NCBI GenBank assembly: GCA_944392255.1
Contig: CALXVY010000015.1
Location: 1-35,826, forward strand
Length of the DNA: 35,826 bases
Origin: an uncultured Alphaproteobacteria bacterium
GTDB taxonomy: Bacteria > Pseudomonadota > Alphaproteobacteria > RF32 > CAG-239
Direction: 5' to 3'
The notes below the pieces were generated by a model that was not told the origin of the DNA, did not search any database, and worked only from the letters and a program-made list of their open reading frames with translations. The translations under genes and the position numbers were made by a program. Shown piece after piece: positions 7,850 through 17,070 of this stretch (within the stretch, counting starts at the first letter, position 1; each line of letters starts with the position of its first letter).

Positions 7850-8797
7850 ATGCTTAAAGCGGCTTTATTAAACGATACGACGCGCGATTTTGGTCATTGG
7901 GGATGTATCCATGTTGTGCAAAATATAAATAATCTTTGTAAACAAAATAATTGTGAAATTGTTTTTTCTGATACGGATTGTCAAGCTGACTTTAATCAAG
8001 CCGAATTTTGCCAAAAAATAAAATCTGCCGATATCGTCATCTTAAACGGCGAAGGTACTCTGCATGATGATGCCGGAACACTCTGGCTCGAAAAGGCAAA
8101 ACTCGCCAAAGAACTTAACAAAAAAGTGTTTTTGGTTAATGCCGTTTGGCAAAATAACCTCCAAAATAAAAAATATTTATCTGTCTTTGACGCTTGTTCC
8201 TTTAGAGAATCTTTTTCTTACCAAGAAGCTATAAAAGATGGTTGTACGAATGCCTTTAACGTTCCTGATTTGTCTTTTTATTCTCTACCCGAATTAAAAA
8301 AACTGGATTATCATCCTTATAAAAATTTAGCAGTTATAGATAGCGTAAAAAAGAATACTACGGCAGAGCTGATTAAAATTTCTAAAAAGGAAAATTGTGA
8401 TTTATTTTTTATGTATCACAAACATTGGCAAAAGCAAAAAAGAAACTGGCGTTATCTTCCGGCTCTTTTTATGCATCGTCTTCATTTTTTGCATTTAGAG
8501 AACGCTGAACAACTCCTTCCATACAAAGCTTTAATTTCCGGACGTTTTCACGCTTGCTGTATGGCTTTAATGCTTAAACTTCCTACTTTTGCCATTGAAT
8601 CAAATACATGGAAAATAAAATCTATGTTTCAAGATGCAAGATTAGATTCTGAATTTATATTTGAAAATCCGCAAAGCGCTTTATCTGCCTATCTAAACGC
8701 TTCCGATGAAACTTTCAAAAAATGGCAAATTAATAGTGCAGATTTTACGGAAGATGCTTATAAAAAAATTCATTCTTTTTGGAATTCTTTATTCTAA
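7850..8797 (+). CDS. Polysaccharide pyruvyl transferase family protein
   Basis: This 315-residue protein has the features of the CsaB/WcaK-type pyruvyl transferase family, which adds ketal pyruvate to sugars of surface polysaccharides. It shows NGEGTLHDD (66-74), close to the family's usual GGG-type loop. Near the C-terminus it has SGRFHACCMALMLKLPTFAIES (starting at residue 230) followed by NTWKI, matching the conserved R-x-H-x-x-I/C-A and nucleotide/phosphate-side motifs. It has no signal peptide or membrane segment. GAGG lies at the end of the preceding gene 7 bases before this ATG, so translation is likely coupled. Together the pair probably decorates a capsule, lipopolysaccharide or exopolysaccharide terminus. 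Some members of this family have other sugar-transfer roles. Confidence 0.85.
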   Translation: MLKAALLNDTTRDFGHWGCIHVVQNINNLCKQNNCEIVFSDTDCQADFNQAEFCQKIKSADIVILNGEGTLHDDAGTLWLEKAKLAKELNKKVFLVNAVWQNNLQNKKYLSVFDACSFRESFSYQEAIKDGCTNAFNVPDLSFYSLPELKKLDYHPYKNLAVIDSVKKNTTAELIKISKKENCDLFFMYHKHWQKQKRNWRYLPALFMHRLHFLHLENAEQLLPYKALISGRFHACCMALMLKLPTFAIESNTWKIKSMFQDARLDSEFIFENPQSALSAYLNASDETFKKWQINSADFTEDAYKKIHSFWNSLF

Positions 8798-8816
8798 AAA
8801 GCGCTTTATTCAAAAT

Positions 8817-8845
8817 AAAAAAGGCACCGAAACGGTGCCTTTTTT
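8817..8845. terminator. Bidirectional terminator between the glycan operon and valS
   Basis: A 13-bp perfect stem (AAAAAAGGCACCG / CGGTGCCTTTTTT) has an AAA loop and serves two converging transcripts. Its A/T flanks give a T-run on either strand. Confidence 0.92.
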
Positions 8846-8862
8846 ATTTTCATTTTTCTTGT

Positions 8863-11508
8863 TTAGAAATTGGCTATTCTTGCCAGAGCTTCTTCAACTT
8901 TTGCTTTGTTTTCCAAAGCTTCTGCCTGACGGCGTTTTTCTTCTTCAACAACCGCTGCCGGTGCTCTTTCTACAAAGCTCGGATTGCTCAACTTCTTAGC
9001 GTAGCCTTCCAAGTTTTTGTTCAAGCTTGCCAATTCTTTATTCAAGCGTTCTCTTTCAGCCGCAAAATCTACAATGCCTTTCAACGGCAACAAGATAACT
9101 GCTTCCTTGAATACGTTTTGAACCATGTCTTTGCTGATTTCAGCATCTTTGGCAAAAGTTTCCAGTTTTTCCAAACGAGCCAAAGAACAAATGATATGGT
9201 TGAAGTTTTGCAAGTTTTCTACAGATTTTGTATTGGCATCTTTCAAAAATACATTCAACTTAGCACCTGCCGGCAAATTCATTGAAGCACGCATTGAGCG
9301 AACGGCGGTAATCAAGTCGATTGCCCAGTCAATATCGTTCAAAGCATTTTCATCTATGGTTTCAGCTTTCGGCCAAGCGGCATGAATGAGTTTAACGCCA
9401 TGCATATCGTAATTGTTATTCCACAACTCGGTGGTGATAAACGGCATAAACGGATGCAAGATAACCAAAATTCTATCCAAAACCCAAGCAAATGTGGCTC
9501 TGGTTTCTTTCTTTGCAGCTTCATCTGCTCCGAACAAAATCGGCTTAATCATCTCAATGTACCAATCGCAGAATGAACCCCAAACAAATTGGTAAACAGC
9601 ATTTGCGGCATCTGAGAAGCGGAAAGAATTTAAGTTATCGGTTACTTCTTTGGTTGCTTGTTTTGCTTTTGCAACAACCCATTTATTGATGGCATAGGTA
9701 ACTTTAGTTTCATCAAAATCTTTTACCAAATTACACTCGTTCATTTCACCGAAACGAGCGGCATTCCACAATTTGGTAGCAAAGTTACGGTAGCCGGCAA
9801 TACGCGGTTCGCTTACATTAACATCACGACCTTGAGTTTCCATCGCAGCCATGAAGAAACGTAAAGCATCGGCACCATATTTTTCAATGGTTTCTATCGG
9901 ATCAACCGTGTTCCCCTTGGATTTTGACATTTTCTGACCTTTTTCATCGCGAACCAAGCCATGGATATAAGCTTTTTTGAAAGGAACGCGCTTCATGGCA
10001 TACATACTCATCATCATCATACGCGCAAGCCAGAAGAAAATAATATCAAAACCGGTTACCAAAACGGAAGTGGGGTAGAAAGTATCCAAGAACTCTGTTT
10101 TATCCGGCCAACCGAGCGTTGAGAAAGCCCATAAGCCAGAGGAGAACCAAGTATCCAAAACGTCTGTTTCTCTTGTTAATTCTTCTCTTTTACCATAAAA
10201 CTTATCAGCTGCAGCTTGAGCTTCTTCTTCATTTTCTTCACAGAAAATATGTCCGTCCGGTCCGTACCAAATCGGCATTTGGTGTCCCCACCACAACTGA
10301 CGAGAGATACACCATGGTTGAATGTTTCTCATCCATTCAAAATAAGTCTTCTCATAAGATTTTGGAACAAATTCCATCTCACCGTTTTCAACAACGCGAA
10401 TGGCTTCTTTGGCTAAAGTCGGTGCATCTACAAACCATTGGTCAGTCATCAAAGGTTCAATAACTACACCGGTTCTGTCGCCATAAGGAATAACCATCGG
10501 GTGGTCTTCAATCTTATCCATCAAGCCAAGTTCGGTCAATTTTTCAATGGTCTTTGCTCTGGCATCCATTGTGGTCATGCCGGCAAATGGGGTATTTTCA
10601 TTCAATGTGGCATCTAAGTTCAAGATGTTTATCATCGGCAAGTTATGACGTTTACCAACCTCAAAGTCGTTAAAGTCATGTGCCGGTGTAATTTTAACCG
10701 CACCGGTACCTTTTTCCGGATCAGCATGCTCATCGGCAATAATCGGAATTACGCGATTAACAATCGGTAAAATACAATTTTTACCAATCAAATGTTTCAA
10801 TTTTTCATTATCTTTTGAAACGGCAACGGCTGTATCACCAAACATAGTTTCCGGACGTGTGGTAGCAATTTGAATATACTGTCCTTCCTCGCCTTCAATC
10901 GGATAACGATAGTAATACATTTTACCAACAGTTTCTTTTTGAACAACTTCCAAATCAGAAACGGCAGTTTGCAATTTAGAATCCCAGTTAACCAATTTTT
11001 TAGCTTTGAAAATCAAACCATCTTTGTACATATGAACAAAGATTTTACGAACAGCACGGCTCAAACCTTCATCCATAGTAAAGCGTTCACGGCTCCAATC
11101 ACAAGATGCTCCCAAACGGCGCAATTGGCGACAGATAGTTCCACCGGATTGTTCTCTCCACTTCCAAACAGTTTCAATGAACTTTTCTCTGCCTAAATCA
11201 TGACGAGAGATACCTTCTTTGGCCAAGTTTCTTTCAACAACCATTTGAGTTGCAATGCCAGCATGGTCGGTTCCCGGTTGCCACAAAACTTTTTTGCCAA
11301 GCATGCGATTATAACGAATGAGAATATCTTGCAAGGTATCATCCAAAGCGTGTCCCATGTGCAAAACACCGGTAACGTTTGGCGGCGGAATAACAATTGA
11401 AAAAGCCTCTGATGATGCTCTCATATCCGGTTTGAAATCGCCACTATTTTCCCAATCGGCATAAATTTTTTCTTCAAAATCTTTCGGGTTATAATTTTTT
11501 TCTAACAT
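8863..11508 (-). CDS. valS: Valyl-tRNA synthetase
   Basis: This 881-residue class I synthetase charges tRNA-Val. The HIGH-type motif is HMGH (50-53) within PPPNVTGVLHMGHALD, and the KMSKS motif is at 526-530 (GQKMSKSKGN). The editing domain is present between them (TTRPETMFGDTAVAV near 216-230, and GTGAVKITPAHDFND near 267-281). The segment DTWFSSGLWAFSTLGWP (452-468) is typical of ValRS, and so is the C-terminal coiled coil (about 810-875, rich in Glu, Lys and Ala) that contacts tRNA. The length is normal. The gene is third in a minus-strand row after tolC and the PopZ-like gene, an arrangement known from alphaproteobacteria. A terminator-like hairpin lies in the spacer before it. Confidence 0.98.
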   Translation of the reverse strand: MLEKNYNPKDFEEKIYADWENSGDFKPDMRASSEAFSIVIPPPNVTGVLHMGHALDDTLQDILIRYNRMLGKKVLWQPGTDHAGIATQMVVERNLAKEGISRHDLGREKFIETVWKWREQSGGTICRQLRRLGASCDWSRERFTMDEGLSRAVRKIFVHMYKDGLIFKAKKLVNWDSKLQTAVSDLEVVQKETVGKMYYYRYPIEGEEGQYIQIATTRPETMFGDTAVAVSKDNEKLKHLIGKNCILPIVNRVIPIIADEHADPEKGTGAVKITPAHDFNDFEVGKRHNLPMINILNLDATLNENTPFAGMTTMDARAKTIEKLTELGLMDKIEDHPMVIPYGDRTGVVIEPLMTDQWFVDAPTLAKEAIRVVENGEMEFVPKSYEKTYFEWMRNIQPWCISRQLWWGHQMPIWYGPDGHIFCEENEEEAQAAADKFYGKREELTRETDVLDTWFSSGLWAFSTLGWPDKTEFLDTFYPTSVLVTGFDIIFFWLARMMMMSMYAMKRVPFKKAYIHGLVRDEKGQKMSKSKGNTVDPIETIEKYGADALRFFMAAMETQGRDVNVSEPRIAGYRNFATKLWNAARFGEMNECNLVKDFDETKVTYAINKWVVAKAKQATKEVTDNLNSFRFSDAANAVYQFVWGSFCDWYIEMIKPILFGADEAAKKETRATFAWVLDRILVILHPFMPFITTELWNNNYDMHGVKLIHAAWPKAETIDENALNDIDWAIDLITAVRSMRASMNLPAGAKLNVFLKDANTKSVENLQNFNHIICSLARLEKLETFAKDAEISKDMVQNVFKEAVILLPLKGIVDFAAERERLNKELASLNKNLEGYAKKLSNPSFVERAPAAVVEEEKRRQAEALENKAKVEEALARIANF

Positions 11509-11571
11509 ATGTCTTTTCCATCTTATCTATAAATTAAAAAACTTGTTTTGAATTCCGGCTATATAAACCGC

Positions 11572-11608
11572 AAAATGCCCTCAACAGAATTTAACCTGTT
11601 TGGGGGCA
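11572..11608 (-). terminator. Terminator-like hairpin between the PopZ-like gene and valS
   Basis: TGCCCTCAACAG (11576-11587) pairs with CTGTTTGGGGGCA (11596-11608) with one bulge. On the minus strand it is followed by TTTT. A second inverted repeat, AGGTCGGCA / TGCCGACCT (11619-11656), overlaps the end of the PopZ-like gene. Together they could separate or attenuate transcription into valS. Confidence 0.5.
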
Positions 11609-11642
11609 ATAAGATTGCAGGTCGGCACACTATAAGGTCAAG

Positions 11643-12926
11643 CTATTTGCCGACCTTTGCCATCACTCGTTCAATCTCTTTTTGAACAGCGGCTTCAACA
11701 ATCGCCGGCAAGTTAGCTTCAAGCCAAGCTTGAGTTTGTTCTCGAATCTCTTTTTGAGCATAAGAAACAATATCTACATTTTTGGTCATTTCTGCATTAA
11801 CTGATGAGGCAACAATACCCTGAATTACACCTTCAACAACTTGTTCAATGGTTTTATTGCCATTACCAAGACTTGTAACCTCAACTGGCAGTTCATCTTT
11901 TTTATTTTCAGCTTGTTCTTGAGGTTGCTCTTGAGCTTTTTCTGCAAACATTTTTGCAAAATTATTAATAATATCAGCCGATACATCCGTAGCATCTGTC
12001 TGATTTGTTTCTATATCTTGCTTTTCCGCATGTTCCTCAAAATCAGATACCTGAGAAGTTGCTTCAATTGAAGCTTCAGCCGGATTGATATCTATTGCGG
12101 GGGCAATCTCCGGTTCAGGTACGGGAGATATTTCCAATATTTTTTCAGCCGGCTCAGAAATATTTTCAATTGGTTCTGCAATATTCTCGATTGGCTCAGG
12201 AATACTCTCTTCTTCAAAATCTGCTAAAATATCTTCTTTTGAGGTATCTGCCTCTTCTTCAACAATATTATTGCCTGTATTCATTATCGAAACAGAATCA
12301 TTTTCTTCTTCTAATATGGGTTCTGATGTGATATCTATTTCATCATTAAACTGTGAAAAATCGGGCAAAGAATCTTCTTCAGACATTTTGATATCTGCGA
12401 CTTCGGTTACTTTATCTTCTTCTATTGCCTGTGATGCTGATTGTAATATATCATCAATATTAAAAGAAAAATCATCTGAATCGGGCATGGTATTTTCAGG
12501 CTCTTGAGCATTTTTCTCATCTAATATTGTATCATTTTCGTAAGATTGAGGCATATCCTCAGTCAAGCCAATATTGATATCTTTATCATCAAAATCTGGT
12601 AATTGAACATCATCAGGAGACAACAATACATCTTCTTGATTGGGCTTTATATCAAAATCAGGACCGGCCTCATCGAATTCAACTTTGGGTGAAGAATCCG
12701 GCAATGCCTCTTCAACAATCATAGATGTCGATAAATCAAAAACATCTTCTTCAGGCTTTTCTTCTTCAGACTTTTCTTCTGGAGAGACAGCTACCGTGGA
12801 GGGTGTCTCTGTCGGAGTGTTTTCCTGCAATGGATTTTCTTCTTGAGAATTTCCTTCTAAAATATCTTTGATTGAAGATAAAATATCTTCCATAGACATA
12901 TCATTCTGTTGTTCTTCAGGAGTCAT
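11643..12926 (-). CDS. DUF2497/PopZ-like polar organising protein with a long acidic linker
   Basis: This 427-residue protein shows the two short conserved ends of the alphaproteobacterial DUF2497/PopZ family. At the N-terminus is MSMEDILSSIKDILEG (10-25). At the C-terminus is the helical block from about 345, ending WLEANLPAIVEAAVQKEIERVMAKV. PopZ self-assembles at the cell pole and recruits chromosome-partition and signalling proteins. Between the ends lie about 300 residues of low-complexity, very acidic sequence rich in Glu, Asp, Pro, Ser and Ile, presumably disordered. Caulobacter PopZ has a much shorter linker, so this is an expanded form. The position between tolC and valS matches the usual alphaproteobacterial order and supports the call. 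GGTGA precedes the start. Confidence 0.82.
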   Translation of the reverse strand: MTPEEQQNDMSMEDILSSIKDILEGNSQEENPLQENTPTETPSTVAVSPEEKSEEEKPEEDVFDLSTSMIVEEALPDSSPKVEFDEAGPDFDIKPNQEDVLLSPDDVQLPDFDDKDINIGLTEDMPQSYENDTILDEKNAQEPENTMPDSDDFSFNIDDILQSASQAIEEDKVTEVADIKMSEEDSLPDFSQFNDEIDITSEPILEEENDSVSIMNTGNNIVEEEADTSKEDILADFEEESIPEPIENIAEPIENISEPAEKILEISPVPEPEIAPAIDINPAEASIEATSQVSDFEEHAEKQDIETNQTDATDVSADIINNFAKMFAEKAQEQPQEQAENKKDELPVEVTSLGNGNKTIEQVVEGVIQGIVASSVNAEMTKNVDIVSYAQKEIREQTQAWLEANLPAIVEAAVQKEIERVMAKVGK

Positions 12927-12980
12927 TATTTTTCACCAAATTTAATTTTACCTAACATACAGCTTAACAATATTTTTTTA

Positions 12981-14357
12981 TTAATCAACAGATATTGATA
13001 ACCATTTGCCTTTTGTATCTTGATAATATTTATCGGCATCATACAATTCAACATCTAATTTCAAATCTGAAGCTGTTAATTTACCCATAGCAAGCAACAA
13101 ATTCAAGCTGGATACATAGTAGTTTCTTCTGGCTTTAACTTCTTCAACATTTGAGTTCAAGAGCTCTTGATAAGCATCTAAAACATCCAAAATTGTACGG
13201 TTACCTAAAGCTTCTTCTTTTTGAACACCATCAAGAGCAATTTCATTGGCTTTTACTTGTTCTTTAATGGATTTGATTTTAGAATCATTAGAAACCATAT
13301 ACTCCCAAGCACTTGAAACCAATGATCTTACTGAACGTTCTGCTTCGAGCAATTTTTCTTGGGATTGCCATTTTAAATATTTACTTTGGCGAATTTCGGC
13401 TCTGTTTTTTCCAGCTTCATATAACGGAACAGTTAAATTCACACCTACTTCAACATTATCTGTTTTGATTTTGGCTTGATTAGAATCCAAATCATTTTCC
13501 GTATTGGTCGCTGAAGCATCTAAGGAAACAGATGGCAATAAAGCTCCTGTATTATACGAAACGTTATAGTTTGCTGCATCAAAAGAGTGTTGTGCCGTTT
13601 TAATGGTATAGTTATTTTCTAAAGCAAAATTCATTGCTTCATCCATTGTTTTGGGCAACATACCTGAAATATCTTTAGGCTCGGTCAGATTTTCCGGTTC
13701 ACTACCAATAACTTCTTTATAAACTGCCTTAGAGGCGGCCAATGTTCCTTCTGATGAAATTCTATCTGAAACGGCTTGAGCATGACGTGCTCTGGCTTGG
13801 GATACGTCTGTTCTGGTTACTTCACCGACGTTAAAACGTTGAATGGTTTCATCAAGACGTTTTTTCAACAATTTTTCGTTATTGGTTTGCAATTTAACAA
13901 TAGCTTGATTTTGCAACACATCCATATAGGCCGTTGCTGCCTCTAAAAATACATTTTGTTCAACGCTATACAAATTGTTTTGTTCTGCTTTAACCGAACT
14001 ATCAGCCTTCTTAACGGCGTTTACGGTTTGAAAACCATTGAAAATAGGCTGAGACAATTTTGCCCCATATGTTGTTGTGTTTCCATCATTTTCCAAATCA
14101 TCAACATTGGGAACGCCTCCTGGATTTTCTGTACTTCCACTTGCTTGAGAATATCCGGCTACCAATGATAATGTTGGTCTATAGCCTGAACGCGCAATAG
14201 CAACATTCTCGTCTACTGAACGAAGATATGCTCTTTGCGCTTGCAATGTCGGGTTAGATTTATAAGTTTCGCTTAAAGCTTCAAAAATTGTTTCTGCCAA
14301 AGCAGGTGTAGAAAAGGCACTTGCCATAAGCAACCCTGCTACAAAAGTTTTTTTCAT
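12981..14357 (-). CDS. tolC: TolC-family outer membrane efflux/secretion channel
   Basis: This roughly 458-residue outer membrane factor has a clear signal peptide (MKKTFVAGLLMASAFSTPALA, likely cleaved before ETIFEAL). The two repeated helical halves of the TolC family are visible. The N-terminal half has ETIFEALSETYKSNPTLQAQRA and the typical ISQ-like KLSQPIFNG segment near residue 105. The C-terminal half has VGVNLTVPLYEAGKNRAEIRQSKY and LDVLDAYQELLNSNVEEVKARRNYY. It would form the trimeric periplasm-spanning exit duct for type I secretion or RND pumps; no inner-membrane partner is encoded here. I chose the second ATG because AGAGG lies 8 bases before it. The ATG two codons upstream (14363) has only a 2-base gap. 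Confidence 0.93.
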   Translation of the reverse strand: MKKTFVAGLLMASAFSTPALAETIFEALSETYKSNPTLQAQRAYLRSVDENVAIARSGYRPTLSLVAGYSQASGSTENPGGVPNVDDLENDGNTTTYGAKLSQPIFNGFQTVNAVKKADSSVKAEQNNLYSVEQNVFLEAATAYMDVLQNQAIVKLQTNNEKLLKKRLDETIQRFNVGEVTRTDVSQARARHAQAVSDRISSEGTLAASKAVYKEVIGSEPENLTEPKDISGMLPKTMDEAMNFALENNYTIKTAQHSFDAANYNVSYNTGALLPSVSLDASATNTENDLDSNQAKIKTDNVEVGVNLTVPLYEAGKNRAEIRQSKYLKWQSQEKLLEAERSVRSLVSSAWEYMVSNDSKIKSIKEQVKANEIALDGVQKEEALGNRTILDVLDAYQELLNSNVEEVKARRNYYVSSLNLLLAMGKLTASDLKLDVELYDADKYYQDTKGKWLSISVD

Positions 14358-14395
14358 TAACATTACCTCTAAATTTATATCTCAAAATTGTTTCG

Positions 14396-14423
14396 ATTAT
14401 ATGTTATTATCATAATTTTGCAA
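14396..14423 (-). promoter_or_regulatory. Sigma-70-type promoter for tolC
   Basis: On the minus strand, TTGCAA (14418-14423) and a perfect TATAAT (14396-14401) are 16 bases apart, about 40 bases upstream of the tolC start. Confidence 0.6.
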
Positions 14424-14549
14424 CGAATTTTATTAAAAAAACTCTAACATATTTAACGATTATTTGTCTCAAATGTTTCATCTTATTAACTATATTTCAA
14501 ACAATTTTTTCTATAACTTGGATAAATCAGTATGTAAGCCAGGGAGGAA

Positions 14550-17018
14550 ATGAAATTGACGAATAGTAATTCTGTTATAATCAATGAGATTGATAAAGCC
14601 CGTCTGAAACTTTCTATTGAGCATTATATCAAATATTTTATCGGTAAACGTACCAGCGAAGTCAATAAAGACGAAGCCTTAAATGCCATTGCTTTGGCCG
14701 TAAGGGAGTTTGCCATGGATAAAATGTATGAAACTATGGCTCGCTATAATAAAGTCAATACCAAAAGAATCTATTATCTTTCCGTAGAATATCTTATCGG
14801 TCGTTCTTTGGAAAATAATCTCCATAACCTTGGATTATATAACATTATGAAGGATATCAAAATTGATGGTATGCCTGATTTTAGCCTACAAGAAATTTTT
14901 GATACAGAATATGATCCAGCTCTTGGAAACGGCGGCTTAGGTCGTTTGGCTGCTTGCTATCTGGACTCAATGGCATCACTTGGTATCCCCGGTTTTGGTT
15001 ACGGAATTAACTATCAGTTCGGACTTTTTAAACAAAAATTTGAAAATGGTTATCAAGTAGAACAAGCCGATAGCTGGCTTGGTGAAGATTCTCCTTGGCA
15101 ATTTGCTCGTCCGGACAGAACCGTCAAAATCCCTATTAAAGGCCAAGTGGAAGTGATTGATGACGGAACCGGTCACAAAAACTTTATTTGGATGAATACG
15201 CAAAATATTTACGGTGTCCCTTATGATTTTCCGATTGTTGGTTATGATGGAAAATCCGTAAACTATCTGCGTTTGTTCTCTGCCAAAACTGACGATGAAC
15301 TTGATATCAATATCTTTAATGAAGGTGGTTATATTGATGCGGTTAAAGATAAAATTGCCACTGAAACAATCTCTAAAGTATTGTATCCGTCCGATGCAGT
15401 CGAATCCGGTAAAAAACTACGTTTGACGCAACAATATTTCTTTGTTTCTTGCGCTATGCAAGATATTATCCGCCGTTTCTTGGAAAAAAGCAATGATTTC
15501 CACAAACTGCCTGATATGGTTTGTATTCAGCTCAATGATACTCACCCAGCCATTGCTATTGCCGAAATGATGCGTCTGCTTGTCGATATTCATGGACAAG
15601 AATGGGAAGATGCTTGGGATATTGTTACTAAGACTTTTGCTTATACAAACCATACTTTGCTTCCTGAAGCCCTCGAAACTTGGCCGGCTCGCATTTTCCA
15701 AGAACTTTTGCCGAGACACTTGCAAATTATCTACGAAATTAACCGTCGTTTTATGGATTTTGCTCGTGAAAAATTTGGTGACAATTCTGAAAAACTTGCC
15801 AAAGTTTCTATTGTTTCCGGTGAAGGAAATAATCAGATTATTCGTATGGCTAATCTGTCAATTGTCGGTTCTTTTTCTGTCAACGGCGTGGCTCAAATCC
15901 ACTCCAATTTGATTAAAACAAAACTCGTTCCTGAGTTTTATGAACTTTGGCCGGAAAAATTCTGCAATGTTACCAATGGTATCACCCCTCGTCGTTGGCT
16001 CCTGCATGCTAACACTGCTTTAGCTGATTTAATTACTTCTAAAATAGGACTGAACTGGGTTACGCATCTTTCTGATTTGCAAAAGTTAGAAGATTTTGCC
16101 GATGATGCAAAATTTGTTAAAAGCTTTGCTGAAATTAAAAAAGCTAATAAAGAAAAACTCGCTAAAATTATCTTCAGAACAACCGGCGTTATGGTTAATC
16201 CCGATAGTATGTTTATCGTCCACGCTAAACGTATTCATGAATATAAACGTCAGTTGATGACCATTTTACAAGTTATCGGCGAATATTTAGCCATCATCAA
16301 AGACAATTATAAACCTCAGCACGCTAAAACTTATATTTTTGCCGGTAAAGCCGCTCCTTCTTATAACTTTGCCAAACTTATTATCAAACTCATCAATAAT
16401 GTTGCCGATGTTGTTAATAATGACCCGATGGTAAAAGATATGATTAAGGTCGTCTTTATTCCTGATTATAAAGTTTCTTTGGCAGAATCTTTAATGCCTG
16501 CTGCCGACTTAAGCGTTCAATCCTCTACGGCAGGTTTTGAAGCCAGCGGAACCGGAAATATGAAATTTGCCTTAAATGGTGCTTTGACTATAGGTACTCT
16601 TGATGGTGCAAATATTGAAATCAGACAAAATGTCGGAGATGAAAATTTCTATCTCTTTGGTTTAACAGAAGAAGAAATCCAATCTCAAAGAGCAACTTAT
16701 AATCCTCGCTCTTTATATGAAAATAATAACTATATTAAACGTATTTTGAATGCTATTAATTCAAATATGTTCTGCGAAAAAGATTATCTCTTGCTCTTTA
16801 AACCCATTTTTGAAGAATTGGTTAATCGCGACTACTTTTTTGTTTTGGCTGATTTGGCATCTTTTGATGAAACAATCAAAAAAGCCGAAGCAGACTTTCA
16901 AGACAAAAAGAAATGGGCGAAAAAGGCAATTATTAATGTGGCTAATATGGGATACTTCACCAGCGACCGTGCTGTGGAAGAATATGCTAAAAATATTTGG
17001 CATATCAAACCCTGTTAA
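14550..17018 (+). CDS. glgP: Glycogen/maltodextrin phosphorylase
   Basis: This 822-residue family GT35 enzyme releases glucose-1-phosphate from alpha-1,4-glucans using pyridoxal phosphate. Lys672 in EASGTGNMKFALNG is the cofactor lysine. Other family segments are YLSVEYLIGRSLENNL, DPALGNGGLGRLAACYLDS, NDTHPAIAIAEMMR, NVTNGITPRRWL and KRIHEYKRQ. The length matches bacterial GlgP/MalP (about 800-820). The gene stands alone, divergent from tolC, with a terminator behind it and no other glycogen genes nearby. The start needs care: GGGAGG (14542-14547) is only 2 bases from this ATG, whereas a TTG at codon 3 (14556) would have an ideal 8-base gap. Confidence 0.96.
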   Translation: MKLTNSNSVIINEIDKARLKLSIEHYIKYFIGKRTSEVNKDEALNAIALAVREFAMDKMYETMARYNKVNTKRIYYLSVEYLIGRSLENNLHNLGLYNIMKDIKIDGMPDFSLQEIFDTEYDPALGNGGLGRLAACYLDSMASLGIPGFGYGINYQFGLFKQKFENGYQVEQADSWLGEDSPWQFARPDRTVKIPIKGQVEVIDDGTGHKNFIWMNTQNIYGVPYDFPIVGYDGKSVNYLRLFSAKTDDELDINIFNEGGYIDAVKDKIATETISKVLYPSDAVESGKKLRLTQQYFFVSCAMQDIIRRFLEKSNDFHKLPDMVCIQLNDTHPAIAIAEMMRLLVDIHGQEWEDAWDIVTKTFAYTNHTLLPEALETWPARIFQELLPRHLQIIYEINRRFMDFAREKFGDNSEKLAKVSIVSGEGNNQIIRMANLSIVGSFSVNGVAQIHSNLIKTKLVPEFYELWPEKFCNVTNGITPRRWLLHANTALADLITSKIGLNWVTHLSDLQKLEDFADDAKFVKSFAEIKKANKEKLAKIIFRTTGVMVNPDSMFIVHAKRIHEYKRQLMTILQVIGEYLAIIKDNYKPQHAKTYIFAGKAAPSYNFAKLIIKLINNVADVVNNDPMVKDMIKVVFIPDYKVSLAESLMPAADLSVQSSTAGFEASGTGNMKFALNGALTIGTLDGANIEIRQNVGDENFYLFGLTEEEIQSQRATYNPRSLYENNNYIKRILNAINSNMFCEKDYLLLFKPIFEELVNRDYFFVLADLASFDETIKKAEADFQDKKKWAKKAIINVANMGYFTSDRAVEEYAKNIWHIKPC

Positions 17019-17036
17019 AAGCCATTACATTCATAA

Positions 17037-17067
17037 AAAACTCCTCTGTTGCAGAGGAGTTTTTTTA
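17037..17067. terminator. Bidirectional terminator after glgP
   Basis: A 12-bp perfect stem (AAAACTCCTCTG / CAGAGGAGTTTT) has a 3-base loop and T-runs on both strands. It lies between converging genes. Confidence 0.92.
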
Positions 17068-17070
17068 TAT

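Noticed and set aside
11619-11656. T-box or other valS leader riboswitch
   Set aside because: The inverted repeat overlaps the end of the upstream gene, lacks T-box sequence features, and T-boxes are not expected in this group.
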